From Glandiceps talaboti (lineage: Eukaryota > Hemichordata > Enteropneusta > Spengelidae): 64,000 nt of DNA. A program made the position numbers and the translations under genes. The notes below the pieces were generated by a model, which was given only the letters and a program-made list of their open reading frames with translations, ran no database searches and was not told where the DNA came from. Of the stretch, positions 42,474 through 53,639 are shown in pieces (positions within the stretch are counted from its first letter, which is position 1; each line of letters begins with the position of its first letter). The stretch is taken from positions 7,420,001 through 7,484,000 of the forward strand of contig NC_135566.1 of assembly GCF_964340395.1 (NCBI RefSeq), written 5' to 3'.

Positions 42474-42734
42474 CACACACACACACACACACACACATGC
42501 GCGCATGCATACATACATACATACATACATACATACATGCATACATGCATACATAGATACATACATACATACATACATACATACATACATACATACACAA
42601 ACGTATGTACATACATACATACGTATGTACATACATACATACATACATACATACATACATACATGCATACATACACACATACGTATGTATGTATGTACAT
42701 ACACACATACATACATACACACATACATACACAT
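42474..42734. repeat. compound (CA)n and (TACA)n microsatellite
   Basis: A short CA run passes into long TACA repeats with GTAT inversions and TGCA variants, so it is partly self-complementary. It lies about 410 bases past the stop of SEC14-like copy 3. Confidence 0.97.
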
Positions 42735-43002
42735 GTATATTCAATCAGGGACAAATATGTCTGATGGAAATTTTAAATCCTCATAATTTTGAATTCTGAT
42801 GTGGTTTAATGTTTAATTAATGATAACAGTTGTAATTAGTTCATTATACACATGACATGCACGTTTTACCTCATTAATGACTGAAATGTTTTCGATGTAT
42901 ATTAATCTGTAAATGTTGCTTCAATTTATTATCAACTGTGTAAATTCAAAGACATTAGCTATGCTTATCTTTGTAGGAACTTGTCTTATCTTGCTAGTTC
43001 TT

Positions 43003-43363
43003 TTAAAGGGTCACAAGCTGAGTTAAAATATTTTTGGACATAATTCTTGGTGCATATTTAAAAGATACTCAAGGTACTCTACTTACTGAAACATCCCTTT
43101 AAGTTGACTGAAATTAAACCGGGTAGTAAGATATATGTGTATGTATATGTGATCCAATGATGTAATTTATGATACATTAAAAAAAATGTCGAGGAAATCC
43201 CTACATGCAAAACTTAACAGTTCTAACAATGCAAGAAGAGAATTTTAATGTCACAGAAGGCCGGCACTAACATTAACATTATACTAGAATAGTTTCATCT
43301 AGGTTTTCAGTAAGTGTTTTCATTTGAGTAGAAAGCGTATTAATTCAGCTTGTGCCTCTTTGA
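43003..43363. mobile_element. TTAA MITE (copy b)
   Basis: Left end TTAAAGGGTCACAAGCTGAG and right end AATTCAGCTTGTGCCTCTTT are inverted repeats of about 20 bases; the right target site is changed. There is no ORF in the 360 bases. Confidence 0.8.
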
Positions 43364-43654
43364 TGTGATAAAGACATGGAATTTTGCCCAATGCTATGAT
43401 GTGCTCACAGAGAAAAGTACATAGATTTCTTATTTTACATGAATACTAAGTGAAATGGTCATAGAAATATGTATATTGTATATTATGCATATTTCTTTAA
43501 ACATCATTCAATACAGATTTACAGGTTATCAGACTGTTTTTATTTAACACACAGCATGAATGGTTGTCAAATCTGACATATACCTTCATTTAATGTGTAT
43601 TTCATTGCATATATTAAGGTCTTTGTGTGTATATATATAAATGTGAATGAAAGC

Positions 43655-44330
<676 letters not shown>

Positions 44331-46423
44331 AGGATATATAACAGTAACACTTGAAAGGACATAGGCATAGGGATAGCTTTTATTTACAAGTCATGGAATA
44401 TCCGGGTTAGTTTGAACACTCAAACTTATTTCAGAAGATGTCCAGTAATAGGGCAGGTCTTTAATGTACTATTGTTAAAGTGGCACTGCCTGTAACTGAG
44501 GTCGCATTTTCGACTGACATCAAAGGGTATCTGTATATTATTATGTCTCTGTATTTACTGTGTTGTATTAGAGGCTAATGGTACCATGATAGTAATGTGG
44601 TTTATTTGAGGTTGGCACACATTCAAATGAATAATAGTACGTGATCATTTTAAACGTACAGAATTAGAAGATACTGATTTTAATTGGTATTTGGTGTCAT
44701 AGTTTCTATCTTTGAGAATCAGAGGCTGAGATGCAAATGTATGCAATTGTACCTTGACAGTAATGTGGTTTATTAGAAGCTGACAGGCCTTGCAATGTAA
44801 GCAATAGTACTGCAACAGTGATGTCACAGTGCTTTATTCGAGGCAGACACATTAAAATGGATGCAATAGTATTGGAGAATTTTAAAAATACAGCATCTGT
44901 TGATTTTTAGTATCAAGATTCATTCAATATCATAGTTTCTATTGACATGTTAATAGGAATAAATTGCCGTCTTAGAGGCTGACACACAAATGTATATGTA
45001 ATTGAAGTTGAAAGTCCTGACTGTGTTGTACTTGGGTTACTTTTACATGTAATGAAGTGGTGAGATTTGCAATATTAATATTAGATGTTGGATTTTCTAG
45101 AGTATTACTGTAGTTTTATAAAAAGTCAATAGTATTTTACTGTATTGACACAAAGTTGAATAATTGTATTCTTTCTTGGTAATGAGCTTTATTATAAAGA
45201 TAACAATAGAAATCCGTTTTATTCTCTTTAAACCCCATTGCGACAATGGGGAAACATGTAAAACATTGCCCCAGGAGAAAAAACAATGCTTTGGTTTGCC
45301 TAAATGCATTCTGTATAGTCGCAGAAGGACGGCATTAGACGTTTGGTTTTCCGAGAAACATCAATGAGAGACATACAATATTTAGGCATCGAGAGTCCTG
45401 AATTTCAATGATAAAACATTCTTCAGTTTTACCCAGAGGAGGATAGGAACTAGAAAGGAATATGAACAACAACCTTTCTTCAGTAATTATGTCTGAATGA
45501 CAATAAAGGTTTCTTACTGTAAATTGAGTGGAATTGGCATAATTACAGAGTTTAGGAATCTCTATTTGTTCTAAGACTGTCTTTTACTTCAGTAAATGTA
45601 TAGAAAGGTAATCTGTTTGAGACGGTTTCATTTGTTCAAGAAATACGCGAAACATGAAGAAATAGTACTTAGACTTAGTTTTCAGTAACGTTATCATATG
45701 TAATACATCAAGGTTGTAAATTGCGTTGACCAACTACGTACAGTCAGTCTGTTCTTTGTTACTATCAAAATTCTAGTGTTTAAGTGCTTTGAAATCCATT
45801 ATTGAAGAAAGACTCACGAAAAACAGATTTAAACAATGTTTAAAGCAATATCTTAGATTGGGATACTGTTGCTGTCACTGGCACTGTATATGATATAATG
45901 CGCATGTGTCATGACACGAACAAATTGTACCTTCGCCTCGTCTATCGTGTTGAGAAGTGTTGATTGTCTGAATTGTAATACGTGACTCTAACAGCACATA
46001 CTATAGTATAGTTTCTATGCAATATGTGACTTAACAGACTAGCTAAACTCACTTTGCAATGTGTGAGCGTAGTCGTACTGAATGGCGTTAATGCAGTTTC
46101 GTATTAACATGAGTAATGTAATGTAGATTTGGTGGTACTCCTTCGCAGTCGGCAGTACATACTTTTGATTTATAAAATTTGTTGTTCGTAAGAAGCACTT
46201 TTGTCTTTTCACATTGATTTTAATCAGATTATAACAGATTGTATTGCTTTACATGAACTGATTCGCTTCAATAAAGTGCATTTCCTCTTAGACGCATGAT
46301 CACATTCACATGCACTTTTTTCAATAACGCTTCCTTTACTCGGAGATTTATGATAGTAATAATGCTACACATTCGTAAAATGACGTATCGTCGCACCTAT
46401 CAACCTATCAACAGCCTTGAGAC
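44331..46423. other. gene-free spacer with weak direct repeats
   Basis: Phrases such as AGTAATGTGGTTTATT and GCTGACA...AATGGATGCAATAGTA recur several times between about 44580 and 45010, suggesting an old tandem repeat of about 150-180 bases. No coding exon is recognised from 45010 to 46423. Confidence 0.5.
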
Positions 46424-46719
46424 ATGTCTAAGCTGGTGTCACAATCTCAAGAAGAGAAGCTCTCTGCACTTGTCGAGATAGAAACACCAGAACTCATCTC
46501 GAGATTGTAACACCAGAATTAGTCTCTGGGGTCTATCAACGTGTGAAGTATGTGGACCAAGTCCAAGATATGTTACTCAATCATTTAAAAACCCATGGCT
46601 TAAATTTCTCGTATGTGATTAACAAATCACTACTTCAGACTTGTACTCTTTGTAATTATGTTGACTCGCGTTTCCCTTTGAAAATAAAGGGCCCCCTTTG
46701 CGTGGTAACAATTTCATAA
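46424..46719 (+). pseudogene. unrecognised ORF broken by a 26-base tandem duplication
   Basis: An ATG at 46424 opens a frame MSKLVSQSQEEKLSALVEIE that stops at 46508-46510. GAGATAGAAACACCAGAACT at 46475 and GAGATTGTAACACCAGAATT at 46501 are the same segment duplicated 26 bases apart, which shifts the frame. Past the duplication another frame stays open to TAA at 46717-46719, with VKYVDQVQDMLLNHL and YVINKSLLQTCTLCNYVD. Allowing for the duplication, the two frames span about 88 codons. I do not recognise the protein. It could be an old transposon or gene fragment, or a chance open frame. Confidence 0.4.
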
Positions 46720-47694
46720 ATTTCAGTTTTACTCTTGAATCGAGTAACAGTTGTTTGTTTGTTTGTGACATATTGTGTCAGTAATGTAATCATTAAAACT
46801 ATGTCAGTGATCCTTGATCTTAACATGTTTTACATGCTATAAAATCCCTTCAATCAAGAGGATCGTGCACTTAGAATGATTTAGATGAATATGTACAGAC
46901 CATGTACCAAACACATGCTGACACATATACGTGTAAAACTTAGATAACGTAAACGGACTCCTTTGGATAAGAAGGGAGAGAGTAATCGTAACTGGTGATC
47001 CCTGTGTCGCATACAATTTAAAATAGCACATATTTTTTTAGAGTCCCTTGATATCGCGTGAATTACTGGAACGGTATGCAGTCTCACAAACCAGATTAAA
47101 ATCGCGTTTAATTGCATGTGCTAATAAATCATTATATATGGTTAGAAAGATAAATGAGCCTTTTCATAAAGTATTTGTGCTTGTTTAGAAAAAGAAATAG
47201 CGACTATATCTGTTTATTGTACATCTAGGCAATCCCATTTACTTTATATAAACAAACAACTTTTTTATGGGAGCATTGTTCTATTTATCAATCATATCAT
47301 ACGATGTTACGTGACTCACACACACAGACGCTGGATGTTACCCGAGTTTCAACGTCTACGACCTGTCACTGACCCTTAGTGAACGTATTGATTCAAACAA
47401 ATACTCGTCTCCTCATGATTTCAATTCCCACAAAACGTTCTTGATTTGTAGACTGATATCTTTAACTTTTAGACTATTAAGTTTAACGACATGGAAAGAT
47501 AAACATTGTCACTTCGTAATCTCGCCACAAAAAACCAAAAAAAACCCCAGTGGTTTATTTGTTTCTTGTGTTATTTCTTGCCATGTAAAATTACATCAAA
47601 ACATAAAAGGTCTGACACACCTAAAAGACAATGAACCCTACCATGTAATAACAAATTCGCATTGCCTAAGACCTGAACAACTATTTTATCAGTT

Positions 47695-48050
47695 TTAGCC
47701 GAGTTGATACATTTTAGGGGTAATTTTTGCCTCATCTGTGGTATTCTACTTAGTAAACTGAAGTATACTTAAATACTAGTAACCATCATTTCCCATTGGC
47801 AGAATTCAAGCCTAGAAATTAGGCATAATGTATTAACGATTCGGTGATTTAATTTAGCAGAATTATTATAAAACTTTGAGGAACCTCTATTTCGCTAAAA
47901 TGTATGTCATGAATGTGCTAACAATGCCAGAAAACGGTTTTTAATGTCATGGAAGGAATGCATCGATATAAATTATACGAGAATAGTTTAATTGGGGTTT
48001 TAAGTAGGCATCTTTTGTGAACCATTCGTCAGTTTATGCCACTGTGTATT
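47695..48050. mobile_element. diverged copy of the TTAA MITE family
   Basis: The order of blocks (ATTCTACTTAGTAAACTGAA, CTAACAATGCCAGAAAACGG, TAATGTCATGGAAGGAATGC, ACGAGAATAGTTTAATTGGG, CAGTTTATGCC) follows the interior of the element at 43003-43363. The ends are no longer recognisable. Confidence 0.55.
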
Positions 48051-48207
48051 AACTTGACACTAACATCATGCATCTCTTGCATGTTGTTTGGGTTCTAAAG
48101 CAGGACAGGGTAAATAATAAATGTACGTGTCACTAGACACATTTACGTAGAAGTGGAATGAAACTGAAATTCCACACGCAGCAAACAGGCATGCTGATAA
48201 AGAAAGG

Positions 48208-48254
48208 TGACGTCACGCGGTCAGAGTTGAACATACCTTTGCCTTTATTAAAAG
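48208..48254 (+). promoter_or_regulatory. CRE palindrome and TATA-like box upstream of the sulfotransferase
   Basis: TGACGTCA (48208-48215) is a perfect cyclic-AMP response element. CTTTATTAAAAG (48243-48254) is a TATA-like box about 70 bases before the start codon. The order and spacing suit a compact promoter with transcription starting near 48275-48285. Whether CREB/ATF factors act here is inference. Confidence 0.45.
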
Positions 48255-48324
48255 CAACTGTTATATTGATCTGCGACCACACATACTATTGTTCCGTAAC
48301 AACACAAGCATTGAATTCGACATA

Positions 48325-49245
48325 ATGGCGGGGCAAAACAAGAAGGACGAGGACTTGAAGCCAGACTATGGACATCTTGGAGACGCATTTGTTGCATGCA
48401 AAGGGTACTATCTACCACCATATATTGAGGAAGACAGAATGATGGACGAAGAACTTGATAACTTTATTTTCACAGAGGATGACGTTTTGGTTGACGGCTT
48501 CCCGAAGTCTGGAACAACTTGGATGACAAGAATCCTCCAAGCTATGTACAGTGACTGGGCTCTAGTGAAAGTCTTGGACAGAGAAATTGTCCCTATTCTC
48601 GAGTGGACTATCAGTCGTTTCCACACTGAAGGTGCCATGGGGATGGCCAAGAAAAAGTTCCTAGAGGAACCAACTTTATCATCATCTCGGCGTCTGTTGA
48701 AGAGTCATCTCCCATACGAATTACTACCAAGTAGTGCACATAGCGAAGATACTTGTAAAATTATTCACATGACTAGGAATCCGAAAGATTCGTGCACTAA
48801 TTTCTTTCATTTGGAGCGTTCGTTGCTGCCTATGACGTCGCCTGAAGAGGTAGTTTCCTGGGATGACTTTGTTGAAAACTTTGCTCAAGGTCGAGTGGTG
48901 TACGGACCATGGCAGGATAACATAGTTGAGTGGTGGAGACATGGTCCAGATGAAGATGTTCTACACGTAACGTACGAGGAGCTTCAACATAATCGGGAAG
49001 CTGTAGTGAAAATGGTCGCAGACTTTCTGGAGAGGCCACTTTCCGATGCTGACATCAAACGGGTTGTTAAAGCTACGGAAATCGACGAGACTGTCATGAA
49101 CGTCGCAGGCAGATCATTTCGGAGAGGCAAGATCGGCGAATGGAAAGAGCATTTCACAAAAAAGCAGAGTGAGCTGTTCGATAATACTATCTGTGCAAAA
49201 CTGAAGTATCATGGCTTAGCGTACGTATACGAATCATATCAATAA
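48325..49245 (+). CDS. cytosolic sulfotransferase (SULT family), single exon
   Basis: 306 residues, the usual size for cytosolic SULT enzymes, which transfer sulfate from PAPS to hydroxyl or amine groups of small molecules. The 5'-phosphosulfate loop PKSGTTW is at residues 60-66. The catalytic histidine lies in LLKSHLPYELLP (H128). The 3'-phosphate site is RNPKDSCTNFFH (from R151, with S156). The C-terminal nucleotide-binding segment FRRGKIGEWKEHFT starts at about 265. No signal peptide or membrane segment is present. The start is the ATG at 48325 (ACATAATGG); the open frame extends 12 codons further upstream but without an ATG. There is no intron, whereas vertebrate SULT genes have several, so this may be a retrocopy or a lineage-specific intronless form. 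No poly-A remnant is visible. The acceptor substrate cannot be predicted. Confidence 0.95.
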   Translation: MAGQNKKDEDLKPDYGHLGDAFVACKGYYLPPYIEEDRMMDEELDNFIFTEDDVLVDGFPKSGTTWMTRILQAMYSDWALVKVLDREIVPILEWTISRFHTEGAMGMAKKKFLEEPTLSSSRRLLKSHLPYELLPSSAHSEDTCKIIHMTRNPKDSCTNFFHLERSLLPMTSPEEVVSWDDFVENFAQGRVVYGPWQDNIVEWWRHGPDEDVLHVTYEELQHNREAVVKMVADFLERPLSDADIKRVVKATEIDETVMNVAGRSFRRGKIGEWKEHFTKKQSELFDNTICAKLKYHGLAYVYESYQ

Positions 49246-49959
49246 TAGTGGAACGCCGGAATATTTTCCATCGTTTTCAAAAGTAGAAGTCGCATTTACT
49301 TTTAATATTCCTTGAACAATTCAAGAATGGAATCTTTTACCGTTAGCCATCCAAAAGCGTCAAGATATTAGACGGTTTCAAGTGTTGCCACCAATATCGA
49401 TATCGCCGATCTATAAATCATGCCTACTTCACTCATATAAGGGCTTACTGGTGACATCTACAGGACGCGCCTGTGTTATGCCGCAGTGTAACGATAATCC
49501 TCTAAGGATTGCAACACAATATATACACTTATATAGAAGTAGAAGTACTGTAGGATATAACCCGCAACGTTAGTAAGTACACAGAAGTATTGAACGTTTT
49601 GCTCTTTTACAATAATAATTACTCACTTTTATTATAATCATAATACTTAATCATATTAAAAGCAATTATTCTGCCATATTGTTATACTGAGCACATAAAC
49701 TTGAAGTTAGAATAAGATAAACATCTGAATCAAACAAGAGATATATCAACTCTACTGGAATCTTATGCCATTGTATTTATGTGAATTTTATTTATATATA
49801 TTAATATATTCATTATAACTTATATTGATTTTTCTTGCATTTTGCTTATCCAGGAAACTTAAAAAAATATATGTAATAAATAACATGCCATGTAAATCAG
49901 TCCAATTCATTGGACATTCTCTTGGCAAAGACATTTTCGGTAAATTAACTATCAATCAA
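49246..49959. other. 3' flank of the sulfotransferase
   Basis: No second gene is seen. The sequence becomes AT-rich from about 49600. No canonical AATAAA close to the stop is obvious, so the 3' end of the transcript is not placed. Confidence 0.5.
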
Positions 49960-49977
49960 TCGATCGATCGTTTTAGC

Positions 49978-50024
49978 CAGCCAGTCAGTCAGTCAGTCAG
50001 TCAGTCAGTCAGTCTGCCTGTCTA

Positions 50025-50063
<39 letters not shown>

Positions 50064-50065
50064 GC
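49978..50065. repeat. (CAGT)n and (CTGT)n microsatellite
   Basis: About 8 CAGT repeats pass through a short joint into about 10 CTGT repeats. Related (CAAT)n runs lie at 50100-50119 and 50213-50258. Confidence 0.95.
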
Positions 50066-50211
50066 CAATCAATTGGACAATTACTTAATGTTATTATATT
50101 AATCAATCAATCAATCAATTAAACGATCAGTAGGCAAGCAAATAATGAATCAGTTGTTAAATAAATTGGCATTCCATGCCTACCCATTCCATTTAAGTGA
50201 GCCAATTATTG

Positions 50212-50258
<47 letters not shown>

Positions 50259-50656
50259 TGTAAATATGTATGTTATTTTTTTTTTCATTTCGGATATTAT
50301 CTATCGATCAAGCAATCTGTAGATATGTATAAGTTATTATTTTTTCATTTCGATATTATCTATCGATCGTTCCATCGTTACAAAATAACCCAAGTACCGA
50401 TGAACAGCTGGACTTGTCAAGTACTGAAATTAATGTAGTGTTATCAAATAGTGAACATGATGCGATGCGTTGTAGCTGACATCAGATCATCATGTCATTT
50501 TTACAACTGATACTTACTATATCGGAATGAACTTTGAACCTTTAGCAGTTTAATGAGAGCTATACTGAGGGCGGTGGAAGTAGTTGGTATTTAATGAAAC
50601 GGTAGTTATGTTCCTTTACTTTCATTAGTTTACTAGGAATGTCCATTGTACAGCCC

Positions 50657-50949
50657 ATTTCATGATAGTGTTCACTAGCTCTGTTTGATACAACCACATA
50701 TAAACTAATAAGAAACTGTACATACTACACTTTAAGATACTAGTAACAAGATTGAATGAATACATTTTGTATAAATCAGACAAACTTACGTGCCAAAACA
50801 TTGTCATCTGTCTTTTTGTAGTAGGTTTAAATGGTATACATCACAAAATGTAACAAGAATTGGCTCTTGCTATCTGAAAGTGTAGAATGTGTAGTTTAGT
50901 ATTGATGTGGTTATATCGAACACAGCCAGTGAACACTAACATGAAACTA
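50657..50949. mobile_element. MITE with TTTCATG...AGTGTTCA ends
   Basis: TTTCATGATAGTGTTCACTA...TTTGATACAACCACAT on the left is mirrored by ATGTGGTTATATCGAACACA...TGAACACTAACATGAAA on the right, giving arms of about 42 bases. Inner arms (AAACTGTACATACTACACTT and AAGTGTAGAATGTGTAGTTT) also pair. Diverged relatives lie at 14425-14730 and 29640-29740. Confidence 0.75.
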
Positions 50950-50960
50950 GCTATATAGAG

Positions 50961-53290
50961 CACATTGTAATACAATAAATCAGAGATGGTTGATAAAGAT
51001 TGTCCTATTATAATGGGTATAGTCAGTGAACGTAATATTGCATTAACATTGAATTTGTGTGTAGTAGTATTTTTTCATGACCGTTAACCCAGTGCCAAAT
51101 TTTGCCATGAATTACTTAGCTGCCATAGTAATCAAAGGGATTTGTAACTTTAAGTGCATTAATATGATAACCTTATTATGTAAATTGTAGTAATTTACGA
51201 TTTTGATAATGATATAAGGAAAATCATGAAACCAGAAACAAAACACCGTCTGGTTCGACAAAAATCTTACTGACACAGTTACCTACACTGCTACATTTTT
51301 ATCGTCTGGCTCAACAAATATCTTACAACCATTGCTACATTTTACTGTCGGACATTTCTCTATGTTTGATTAATGACACCATGAGATAAGTATTCAGAGA
51401 TACTCAATGTATGTAGTGAATGTATTGGTACCAGATGTTGGTATCTAAATTAATGATGAACTCCTTACTCCGTGTTAATATTAAGAACTTTGAATCTTTA
51501 CTCCTTATCCATAGACAGTTCTTGCGATTAATGCTTCATCATGGCTTTGTACGACTTTTACAACAGTATTGCCGAAAATGGAAGAAAGCACGATCACAAA
51601 TAACGAAGATCACGTCTATACTTTGCCGTTATCACGAGCATGATTCGTCTGTAGTCTGTAAGATACTACGTATCATTCCACCCTTTTAGATGTCACTTTC
51701 ACGTAAAGAGGAGTCTGACCAGGACTGATCTACACGATGTGTCTTACAATCAAGGGCACAGTGCGATACGTTCATTAGTTTTAATGTACGTCCTTCAGAT
51801 ATATTACAATCAATTTAATATCATTTTTTTATCATTGTGCAAACGCAATTATGAAATGTAATATACCTCAATTGTTTACATGATATATGTGTTAGTTGAA
51901 ATTAACAGAGAAACGTTGACGGATTCAGCATTTTCATTTAACTATGTATTATATTATGGTATTATTAGTATATTGATGTAGCAATTTTATACGAAATACT
52001 GACATTTGTGCATCTCCAACTCTCATTTTTAAACAAAATATCATGTACTTGAGCCTGTTGTTTCATTTTGATAATCAGTTGGTGTTTCTCAATTCCGTTC
52101 TTTTCCTCCACCTGACTTTCAACAGTTCATATGGGGGTCTTAAACCTGTTTGTTAAGTCAATGTACAAAAAATGAAAGGTATAGATACGTACATCTTCAA
52201 AAGGCCAATTCCAGACTACCTGTATAGTGGTCCTAGATACTTTACAGCAGTATTGTTTTGGAATGATGTTATTTGAGATTCCTTGCATTCAAATCCGATA
52301 ATATGCCTCAGTATGCAAAACATTTTGAAGCTTATTAATTTCGTCGTTGTCCACACCCCTTGACATTGTAAAACCCACACTAGCTGTAAATGGCTCTTTA
52401 TTTTCAGACAACCAACAATATATTCACTGAAATTCGACGTTATATGTGTGAATTAGAGATCTGTGTTATCTGTAATACTACGCTAATAAGTTGAAATCGT
52501 GATACATTGGGGGGCACTGAGTTGTGGGTGCGGACCCAAAAATCAACTTGAATGGATATAATTCACCATACTGTTTGTACAGCCACACAAATACGTTTAC
52601 CCACAGGTGATTCAATACTGTTCAGGGTGTACGATAAAGTCACAAAGTCACAGTTTTAAAAACAAAAAACAAAAAAAAACATTCCAGTTACAGCTAGTGC
52701 AACATTGATCACTCCTGGTTAGATGGTTAACAGAAGCGCCAACAGCGATGAATCTCTCAGTACAAGTTTACCACCACACTACCTTTACTGAAATAAGCAT
52801 TGATTATGTAAATGTTATAGTTATATGAGAACATTTTCTCATATAACACAAATAATTTTAAGTTGTTTTCAAATACACCATAGCATTATGACAAAGTACA
52901 TTATATTTATAAGCTCACTCGAAGACGTATATATACAAAGGAAGAAGTTCCAAAAATTGTTACCATTTTCTCATATTTTGTATTTGCAATGTTTCAAATT
53001 GATTAATGAAATGCAATTAAAGAATCTTTTAAAGTGGTTGTCGTCAGAATTGTTTTTAAAGTGATGAATTTATTAAGGTTAGTGTCAGTTTGATTTGAGG
53101 ATTGCAAAAATCACACAATATGCATTTAGCATTCTGACTCTTCCCTGACACGTTTCATGTCTGTATGTAATATACAACTAGACTATGTCAATGTCCTGTC
53201 ACGTGAGTTGTCACGTGCAACATCAATATACAAAGAACAGAGAACTTTGCCGCTCGCCTCATTACATCGAAATGGAGAGTCTATGATTAA
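50961..53290. other. gene-free stretch
   Basis: No recognisable exon. At about 51245-51345 two diverged copies of a CGTCTGGTTCGACAAAAATC...CTACATTTT block occur in tandem, with a relative at about 29545-29600 next to the MITE fragment there. They may be outer parts of the same transposon. An 89-codon open frame at 51420-51689 has no recognisable domain. Confidence 0.45.
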
Positions 53291-53299
53291 ATGAGAAAA

Positions 53300-53637
53300 T
53301 ATTACCGCTCCACTGGCTTCCAATCATCGAGTTGGCAAAACCTACATTTTGCCTATCAATCAGCAAATGGTCTGACCCTCAAATATCTTGCTGAATTCAA
53401 ACAATGTAGTAACCCGTACGTTCGAATTAAGAGCTTATACTAAAAATTCCAAGGACATATGGCGATCGGTCCATCAGCTATGCTGCCACAACTCAACTAT
53501 TCAGAAACAATTACTAGTTCCTATCCGTAAGCTTATTACACCTAATGTCACGTCGGAACCTTTCAATTTTAAGACTAGATTTGCTTCCTACTTTTTCGAG
53601 AGAGCTAATTGCTTGTTTGTGACTTTGGTATGATAGA
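53300..53637 (+). mobile_element. degraded LINE reverse-transcriptase C-terminal fragment
   Basis: Three frames together recall the end of CR1/L2/Rex-type reverse transcriptases: PLHWLPII at 53305, SANGLTLKYLAEF just after, then YGDRSISYAA, and finally FNFKTRFASYFFERA near 53560-53610. These correspond to the family's LHWLP, ALNGLAPxYL, GDRxFSxAAP and SFKxxLKxYLF landmarks. The frame changes at least twice and stops occur, so this is a dead relic. Confidence 0.75.
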
Positions 53638-53639
53638 CA

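Noticed and set aside
42379-42799. Frames rich in HTYI or VCMY repeats
   Set aside because: They are translations of CA/TACA microsatellites.
48289-48324. Upstream extension of the sulfotransferase frame
   Set aside because: The first codon there is TTG, not ATG; the first ATG at 48325 gives the normal family length.
51420-51689. 89-codon open frame
   Set aside because: No domain, no splice or promoter context; length is compatible with chance in AT-rich DNA.
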